64,000 nucleotides of DNA from positions 3,584,001-3,648,000 of the forward strand of contig BNHL01000001.1 of NCBI GenBank assembly GCA_015472025.1. Reading direction: 5' to 3'. A program made the position numbers and the translations under genes. Shown here piece by piece: positions 59,348 to 64,000 of this stretch (position 1 is its first letter; every line of letters begins with the position of its first letter). This DNA is from Cytophagales bacterium WSM2-2. Its GTDB lineage: Bacteria; Bacteroidota; Bacteroidia; Cytophagales; Cyclobacteriaceae. The notes beneath the pieces are model-generated. The model saw only the letters and a list, made by a program, of their open reading frames with translations. It did not search any database and was not told the origin of the DNA.

Positions 59348-60706
59348 ATGCTTAATGGCCAGCTGATTTGCGTGAAGACCGAAGGAATACTCTACTTACT
59401 TGACCTTGACAGATACCATTCTGACAAGGCGGAGTTTCTTAGATACTATGTTTCCAATTCAATTCAGACGATAAGGCAAGGTATCGCACTTGCCGCGCTT
59501 TTGTATTGCGCATTTGCGGTGCTAGACACCTACTGCGCTCCCGAAACTTATCGACAGATGTGGATGATCAGGTTTGCCCTTGTCGTTCCTTCACTGACAT
59601 TCTTCTATTGGCTTTCCTATTCGCAATTCTTTTTACGCTTCAGCCAGCCAATGATGACGCTACTGTTTTCTATTACAAGTGCCGGCATTATAATTATGAT
59701 TGCTGTTTCGCATTCGAATGAAATTGCTTACAAAAACTATTATGTCGGGCTTATACTAGTGACAATCGGGCAGCATGCGATAGTGCGCCTAAAGACAGAG
59801 CTAAGTACGACTTTATCTTTCACTGTACTGGCGGGCTACAACGTGGTCGTTTTGGTAACTCATGATTTAAATATTCCGGGGGAGTTGACCTATTTGGTCA
59901 GCAGTAACTTTTTTCTATTCTCCGCGATCGTACTAGGTTTTTTCGGGTCTAAAACCACCGAAGAGATGTTTAGGCGCGATTTTTTTCAAAAACAAAGACT
60001 TTCTGCATCCCATAAAGAACTTGATGAACTCAATGGCGTAAAGACCAAACTCTTGTCCATTATTTCTCATGATCTGCGGGGGCCGTTGGCGAATACGAAA
60101 GCAATACTTGACTTGCTGAGAAAGGGATGTATGAATGAAAGTGAATTCCGGGAGAGAGCAGATCAGCTTCTCGGCTCAGTCAGTAGTGCGGGTCAAATGC
60201 TGGATAATCTTCTTGCATGGTCACTCTTTCATGTGGAAAAACGAAATGTAGTGAAGCAGAAAGTTTCTTTGAAAGAATTGACTGACAATGTATTTGCTTT
60301 GCTAAAACCTCATGCGGACCAGAAGCTGGTCAGGTTGGTGAATTCCATTGAACCCGACTCGACTATATACATACAGTCGACCTTGGTTGAACTGGTTATC
60401 AGGAACTTGGTTGCAAACGCAATTAAGTATACAGAGGATGGTAAAGTTGAGGTAAGCGCAACACTGGAGAATGCTCACGCTGTAGTCTCTGTGGAGGATA
60501 CCGGCCGAGGGATGTCTGCGGAGATAGCCAATAACCTGTTTAGCTGGGAAAAGAAGACATCTTCTCTTGGTACGAAGAAGGAACGAGGTACCGGAATCGG
60601 CCTGCTGATCTGTAAGGAATTTCTCGAAAAACATCAGGGAAGTATCCAATTCAAAACTGAAATAGGAAAAGGGACTACCTTTACTTTTAAACTAGGCCTG
60701 AATTGA
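59348..60706 (+). CDS. multi-pass sensor histidine kinase
   Basis: The protein is 452 residues long with six membrane helices near 45-65, 72-92, 97-117, 123-140, 148-168 and 175-200, and no periplasmic domain. HisKA has the His in TKLLSIISHDLRGPLANTKAIL (about 233-254). HATPase has N-box RNLVANAIKYTEDGK, SVEDTGRGMSA and GTGIGLLICKEFLEKHQG. The phosphoacceptor and ATP sites are complete. No response regulator lies next to it. It is separated from sdhB by 126 bp; the role is probably sensing via the membrane domain. Confidence 0.85.
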   Translation: MLNGQLICVKTEGILYLLDLDRYHSDKAEFLRYYVSNSIQTIRQGIALAALLYCAFAVLDTYCAPETYRQMWMIRFALVVPSLTFFYWLSYSQFFLRFSQPMMTLLFSITSAGIIIMIAVSHSNEIAYKNYYVGLILVTIGQHAIVRLKTELSTTLSFTVLAGYNVVVLVTHDLNIPGELTYLVSSNFFLFSAIVLGFFGSKTTEEMFRRDFFQKQRLSASHKELDELNGVKTKLLSIISHDLRGPLANTKAILDLLRKGCMNESEFRERADQLLGSVSSAGQMLDNLLAWSLFHVEKRNVVKQKVSLKELTDNVFALLKPHADQKLVRLVNSIEPDSTIYIQSTLVELVIRNLVANAIKYTEDGKVEVSATLENAHAVVSVEDTGRGMSAEIANNLFSWEKKTSSLGTKKERGTGIGLLICKEFLEKHQGSIQFKTEIGKGTTFTFKLGLN

Positions 60707-60772
60707 CTGAAAAAGCCTCAAAATAACCCCAGATAATAGTTTCCTACGATTTTCCCGTTTCAAAAATAATCC

Positions 60773-60811
60773 TACCTTTGCGCTCCAAAATTTACGTTTT
60801 GGAGGTTTTTT
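60773..60811 (+). promoter_or_regulatory. promoter of tRNA-Gln and adjacent hairpin
   Basis: The -7 TACCTTTG (60773-60780) is preceded by AAAAATAATCC, the form seen before tRNA genes in Bacteroidota. Right after it CTCCAAAA (60783-60790) pairs with TTTTGGAG (60797-60804), loop TTTACG, followed by seven T residues up to the tRNA start. The hairpin could end transcription of the kinase gene or be the leader of the tRNA transcript. Confidence 0.6.
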
Positions 60812-60882
60812 TGACCTGTGGTGTAATGGTAACACAGCAGATTTTGATTCTGCTTTTCCAGGTTCGAGTCCTGGCAGGTCAA
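60812..60882 (+). tRNA. tRNA-Gln (anticodon TTG)
   Basis: It is 71 bases long. The acceptor stem TGACCTG (60812-60818) pairs with CAGGTCA (60875-60881), discriminator A at 60882. The anticodon arm is GCAGA-TTTTGAT-TCTGC; the loop gives TTG, which reads CAA (and CAG by wobble). The T-arm has the standard GGTTCGAGTCC. CCA is not encoded. It precedes prs and a short terminator. Confidence 0.95.
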
Positions 60883-60895
60883 CCAATATTTTAAA

Positions 60896-60923
60896 GCCCG
60901 CCCCGGTATCCGCGCGGGTTTTT
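60896..60923 (+). terminator. GC-rich hairpin with T run, directly before prs
   Basis: CCCGC (60897-60901) pairs with GCGGG (60914-60918) around CCCGGTATCCGC, then TTTTT. Only 9 bp lie between it and the prs ATG, so it sits in the prs leader. It may be the tRNA terminator and leave little room for another promoter. Confidence 0.7.
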
Positions 60924-60932
60924 AGTTAGGAA

Positions 60933-61862
60933 ATGGCTGTAAAAATCTTTTCAGGGAGCGCTACTACGTATCTGGCAGAGAAAATCGCAGATGCGTATGG
61001 CGAGACTTTGGGTAAAGTCAACTACCAGCACTTCAGCGATGGGGAGATGTCTCCTTATATATCAGAATCTGTTCGTGGCCATGATGTCTTCTTAGTCCAG
61101 TCTACGTTTGCACCTTCCGATAACTTCATGGAGCTGCTGCTGATGATTGATGCTGCCAGACGCGCCAGCGCATTGAACGTAAACGTTATTATTCCCTATT
61201 TCGGTTACGCCCGCCAGGATCGCAAAGACAAGCCCAGAGTTGCTATTGCAGCCAAGCTCATCGCCAACCTCCTTTCTGCTGCAGGTGCAGATCGTATCAT
61301 GACTTGCGATCTCCATGCAGATCAGATCCAGGGATTTTTCGATATCCCCTTGGATCACCTGGATGGCAATTTTATTTTCGTTCCTTACCTGAAGTCTCTT
61401 CATTTGAAAGATATCATGTTTGCTTCGCCCGATGTGGGAGGGATCAAGCGCGCCCGTAGTTTTGCCAAGTTTTTTGATGCTGAACTGGCCGTATGTGACA
61501 AGTACCGAAAAGAGGCCAATAAAATTGAAAGTATGCGATTAATTGGTGAAGTGGAGGGAAAAGATGTGGTCCTTGTAGATGACCTGGTTGATACTGCGAG
61601 CACTATTTGTAAGGCTGCCTCACTCCTGAAAGAAAAAGGAGCAAAATCCGTTCGTGCCGTTTGTACGCACCCGGTGTTGTCGGGCAAAGCGTATGAAAAT
61701 ATCGAAAACTCACTATTGGAAGAAATTGTAGTTACAGACACGATCCCATTGAAAGGGACGTCTTCAAAAATTAAGGTATTGACGGTATCAGATCTTTTCG
61801 CAAAAGCTATTCGCAAGATTCATGATCACGAGTCAATCAGTTCGTTGTTTATCAGACTTTAA
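60933..61862 (+). CDS. prs: ribose-phosphate pyrophosphokinase
   Basis: The protein is 309 residues long. The catalytic-loop and PRPP motifs are clear: KIFSGSATTYLAEKIADAYG at the N-terminus, SARR-type region, DLHADQIQGFFDIPLDHL (about 127-144), and the PRPP loop VVLVDDLVDTASTICKA (about 212-228). It makes PRPP from ribose 5-phosphate and ATP. SD-like AGGA precedes the ATG. No promoter is evident between the preceding hairpin and the start, so expression probably depends on read-through from the tRNA promoter. Confidence 0.95.
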   Translation: MAVKIFSGSATTYLAEKIADAYGETLGKVNYQHFSDGEMSPYISESVRGHDVFLVQSTFAPSDNFMELLLMIDAARRASALNVNVIIPYFGYARQDRKDKPRVAIAAKLIANLLSAAGADRIMTCDLHADQIQGFFDIPLDHLDGNFIFVPYLKSLHLKDIMFASPDVGGIKRARSFAKFFDAELAVCDKYRKEANKIESMRLIGEVEGKDVVLVDDLVDTASTICKAASLLKEKGAKSVRAVCTHPVLSGKAYENIENSLLEEIVVTDTIPLKGTSSKIKVLTVSDLFAKAIRKIHDHESISSLFIRL

Positions 61863-61896
61863 AACTTTTTAACTTTTAACTTAATTTTAATTATTT

Positions 61897-62586
61897 ATGA
61901 AAACTGTTGAGATTATAGGGTATCGAAGAGCAAATCTCGGCAAGAATGACGCCCAGAAAGTAAGGGAAGAAGGTCATGTGCCGTGTGTGCTGTATGGTGG
62001 AGAAAAGCAAGTGCATTTCTACTCACCTGTTATTCTGTTCCGCGATCTGGTGTATACCAACGAAGCGCACTTTGTTCACCTGAACATCGAAGGCGAAGAG
62101 TGCCAGGCAATCATGCAAGAGGTTCAATTTCACCCCGTGAGCGAAATCATCCTTCATGTGGATTTCCTGCGAATCAGTGATGAGCGAAAAATTAAAATGG
62201 ACATCCCTACGCGTCTGGTAGGCCAGGCTCCTGGTGTGGAAAAAGGAGGCTTGCTGGTGAGAAAGCGTGCATCATTGAAAGTGTATGCATTCCCTAAAGA
62301 CATGCCTGATCACATTGATATTGACTGTTCAGAACTTGACTTTCACCATGCGATCAAGGTGGGAGATATGAAAATCCCCAACCTGGAATTTTTGGATCCA
62401 AAAGCTGCCGCAATTGCTGCTGTCGAAGTGCCACGTGCTGCTAAAATGGCTGAAGAAACCGCTGCTGCGACTCCTGCTGAAGGTGCCGCTCCTGCAGCTG
62501 GTGCCGCTGCTCCTGCAGCCGGTGCTGCTCCCGCGGCTGACGCTAAGAAAGCTGAGGCTCCCAAAAAAGACGAGAAAAAGAAGTAA
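61897..62586 (+). CDS. rplY: 50S ribosomal protein L25/TL5/CTC
   Basis: The protein is 229 residues long. The N-terminal L25 domain (about 5-95, YRRANLGKNDAQKVREEGHVPCVLYGGEKQVHFY) binds 5S rRNA. The TL5-type domain (about 100-185) follows, with KVGDMKIPNLEFLDP. The last 40 residues are an Ala/Pro-rich tail followed by a Lys-rich end (KAEAPKKDEKKK), typical of Bacteroidota L25. It lies 34 bp after prs and may be co-transcribed. A strong terminator follows. Confidence 0.9.
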   Translation: MKTVEIIGYRRANLGKNDAQKVREEGHVPCVLYGGEKQVHFYSPVILFRDLVYTNEAHFVHLNIEGEECQAIMQEVQFHPVSEIILHVDFLRISDERKIKMDIPTRLVGQAPGVEKGGLLVRKRASLKVYAFPKDMPDHIDIDCSELDFHHAIKVGDMKIPNLEFLDPKAAAIAAVEVPRAAKMAEETAAATPAEGAAPAAGAAAPAAGAAPAADAKKAEAPKKDEKKK

Positions 62587-62605
62587 TTCATTGAACTTGT
62601 TTAAA

Positions 62606-62638
62606 ATCCCACTCTGGCAACAGGGTGGGATTTTTTGT
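62606..62638 (+). terminator. intrinsic terminator after rplY
   Basis: AATCCCACTCTG pairs with CAGGGTGGGATT around GCAA, then TTTTTGTTTTG. Confidence 0.9.
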
Positions 62639-62671
62639 TTTGTACATGGTTAATAGCCGATGCCTGGAAGG

Positions 62672-62701
62672 TTGTCAGTAGACTGTCGACTATTATATTT
62701 G
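62672..62701 (+). promoter_or_regulatory. pth promoter
   Basis: The -33 TTG (62672-62674) and -7 TATATTTG (62694-62701) are 19 bp apart. The ATG at 62713 follows within a few bases of the predicted start, giving a short leader. Confidence 0.6.
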
Positions 62702-62712
62702 AAAATTTCTTT

Positions 62713-63273
62713 ATGAAATATCTGATTGCAGGTTTGGGAAACATCGGGCCGGAATATGAGCTCACCCGTCACAATATCGGTTTTCTGGTTTTGGACAGGA
62801 TAGCTGACAATCAGAAGATCGATTTTCATAAAGACCGGTTAGCTGATAAGGCAGAATTAAAATACAAGGGACGCCAGATTCACCTGATCAAGCCCACCAC
62901 TTATATGAACCTCAGTGGTAAGTCTATTGCTTACTGGATGCAGGATTTAAAGATTCCAAAGGAAAATGTTCTGGTGATCGTGGATGACATTGCATTGCCG
63001 TTCGGCAGCCTTCGTATGCGTACGAAAGGGAGTTCAGCAGGTCACAATGGGTTGAAGAACATAGAGCTACTTCTCAACGGACAGGACTATACCCGCCTCC
63101 GGTTTGGAATCGGCAACGACTATTCGAAGGGGCAGCAGGTGGATTTTGTGCTCAGTAATTTTTCGGGTGATGAAATAGCTGGCCTTCCTGCAATAATGGA
63201 CAAAGCCGCTGAAATGGTTTATTCTTTCTGTACGATCGGGGCGGAGAGGACCATGAATTTTTTTAATAGCTGA
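62713..63273 (+). CDS. pth: peptidyl-tRNA hydrolase
   Basis: The ATG at 62713 gives 186 residues and the family start MKYLIAGLGNIGPEYELTRHNIGF; the frame from 62635 adds 26 residues unlike Pth. The catalytic His is in TRHNIGF (about 20), with TYMNLSGKS (about 65-73), DDIALPFGSLRMRTKGSSAGHNGLKNI (about 93-119) and the C-terminal QVDFVLSNFS. It releases peptides from peptidyl-tRNA that fell off the ribosome. It has its own promoter after the rplY terminator. Confidence 0.95.
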   Translation: MKYLIAGLGNIGPEYELTRHNIGFLVLDRIADNQKIDFHKDRLADKAELKYKGRQIHLIKPTTYMNLSGKSIAYWMQDLKIPKENVLVIVDDIALPFGSLRMRTKGSSAGHNGLKNIELLLNGQDYTRLRFGIGNDYSKGQQVDFVLSNFSGDEIAGLPAIMDKAAEMVYSFCTIGAERTMNFFNS

Positions 63274-63340
63274 TACTCAATACCTTTATCCTGTCGCTCC
63301 CGCGACAAACCTCACGGCAAATTATACGTTCCTTTGAACC

Positions 63341-63745
63341 ATGAAAACCTCCCCGATTCTTTTCTGGATTGCCAGGATTATTGCCGCATTGATCATGCTG
63401 CAGACACTATACTTTAAATTTTCCGGAGCAGAAGAATCAATTCAAATATTCACTGAACTTGGTATTGAACCTTGGGGTAGGATCGGAACCGGAGTTATGG
63501 AACTCATCGCTTCCATTTTGATTCTGATTCCATCAACTGTGTGGATAGGATCAGTTTTGGCTATTGGATTAATGGGAGGGGCTATCGCATCGCACCTTGC
63601 TGTCTTGGGAATTATCAGAAATGATGGAGGCCAGCTTTTTTATTATGCTGTTGCGGTACTCGTTTGCGCTTTGTTTTCTTTTTGGAAAAGCAAAAGCCAA
63701 ATTCCTCAATCTCTTAAAAAACTACTGCTGTCATTTCTTCAATAA
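63341..63745 (+). CDS. DoxX-family membrane protein
   Basis: The protein is 134 residues long with four membrane helices. The family features are FWIARIIAALIMLQTLYFKFSGAEES (first helix and loop), then GVMELIASILILIP and GGAIASHLAVLGI in the third helix. The C-terminus is basic. DoxX proteins are linked to quinone or thiol oxidation in some bacteria. Its 3' end overlaps the convergent partial gene by 15 bp. Confidence 0.85.
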   Translation: MKTSPILFWIARIIAALIMLQTLYFKFSGAEESIQIFTELGIEPWGRIGTGVMELIASILILIPSTVWIGSVLAIGLMGGAIASHLAVLGIIRNDGGQLFYYAVAVLVCALFSFWKSKSQIPQSLKKLLLSFLQ

Positions 63746-64000
63746 AGCGATCACCTCTTCCACGTCTTTTGACAAAGAGGGGGTATCAACCAGGTAAGAC
63801 TTCAGGCCTTCGATGAGATAATTAGGAATAGCCTCATTTTTTGAAACTTTATTCTGAAGATCACGGATTAATTCCAACGCATCTTTCTTGGTAAGAAAAT
63901 CGAGCGCCTCTACTTTTTCCGATAGCTTTTTGAGGCTATTTAATTTGTCACTTTTGCCTTTGGCAGCCTGTGGATTAAAATTGTCGCTTTTGCCCTGATT
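63731..64000 (-). CDS. C-terminal part of unknown protein (5' end outside window)
   Basis: A frame entering from the right edge ends at TGA (63731-63733) after 89 residues. It has a Lys/Asn/Ser-rich linker (about first 20 residues), then helices SLKKLSEKVEALDFLTKKDALELIRDLQNKVSKNE and a C-terminal helix DVEEVIALLKK. The charged, helical composition is that of a linker and a small helical bundle domain. The last residues could suggest a YdeI/OmdA-like end, which I cannot confirm. It converges with the DoxX gene. Confidence 0.5.
   Translation of the reverse strand, partial: NQGKSDNFNPQAAKGKSDKLNSLKKLSEKVEALDFLTKKDALELIRDLQNKVSKNEAIPNYLIEGLKSYLVDTPSLSKDVEEVIALLKK

Noticed and set aside
1..64000. 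Prophage, insertion sequence with transposase, or CRISPR-Cas locus
   Set aside because: No phage structural gene, transposase or cas gene was recognisable among the frames, so none is claimed.

Overview
This window is chromosomal DNA from a member of the Bacteroidota, most likely the Cytophagales. The evidence is the three roughly 800-residue MacB/FtsX permeases without an adjacent ATPase, the cytochrome b/flavoprotein/iron-sulfur succinate dehydrogenase operon, a two-component-propeller histidine kinase, many DinB/VOC/YciI/ArsR-SRPBCC small genes, and repeated TAnnTTTG promoter elements with AT-rich leaders instead of strong Shine-Dalgarno sites. The genus cannot be fixed from what is visible.

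Region 1 (1-7.3 kb) is an accessory patch. Solitary or paired genes (a small unknown, an XRE regulator, another unknown, a NERD-nuclease/UvrD-type helicase, and a DUF4365 nuclease-like protein with a small partner) are separated by long palindromic spacers. Three modules are bracketed by their own 16-18 bp inverted repeats, in one case within 10 bp of the start codon and touching the stop codon. No integrase or transposase is visible. Region 2 (7.3-8.6 kb) holds a 12-unit tandem 21-bp repeat encoding heptads, followed by a conserved-looking protein with a fibronectin-III-like C-terminus.

Region 3 (8.6-26.9 kb) is ordinary house-and-environment content: secreted metallo-beta-lactamase-fold enzyme, esterase-like hydrolase, lipocalin-like lipoprotein, ECF sigma factor with an overlapping membrane protein, DinB and Crp/Fnr proteins, a short-chain dehydrogenase, a propeller sensor kinase, an FtsX permease, and a serine hydrolase. 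Region 4 (27-46.9 kb) is rich in envelope proteins: DUF5995, an acetamidase/formamidase, an OmpA lipoprotein, several low-complexity secreted proteins, a Crp/Fnr regulator beside a matching FNR-type box, two more FtsX permeases, a 7TMR sensor kinase, and a membrane-anchored LuxR regulator.

Region 5 (47-64 kb) contains an ArsR-SRPBCC-VOC operon with two visible operators, a FecR/TPR protein, a UlaG-like hydrolase, a DNA polymerase III alpha subunit fused to a DEDDh exonuclease, the sdhCAB operon, a sensor kinase, tRNA-Gln, prs, rplY and pth.

Three regulatory patterns tie distant genes together: paired GGGATTTTCCCC-type palindromes spaced about 22 bp apart at three loci; FNR-like TTGAT-N4-ATCAA boxes about 41 bp upstream of predicted transcription starts at two loci; and dispersed CGCAAAG-rich palindromes in four intergenic regions. 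The best candidates for something undescribed are the inverted-repeat-bounded gene modules at 1-7 kb, the 21-bp/heptad locus at 7.3-8.5 kb, and the paired GGGATTTTCCCC palindromes.
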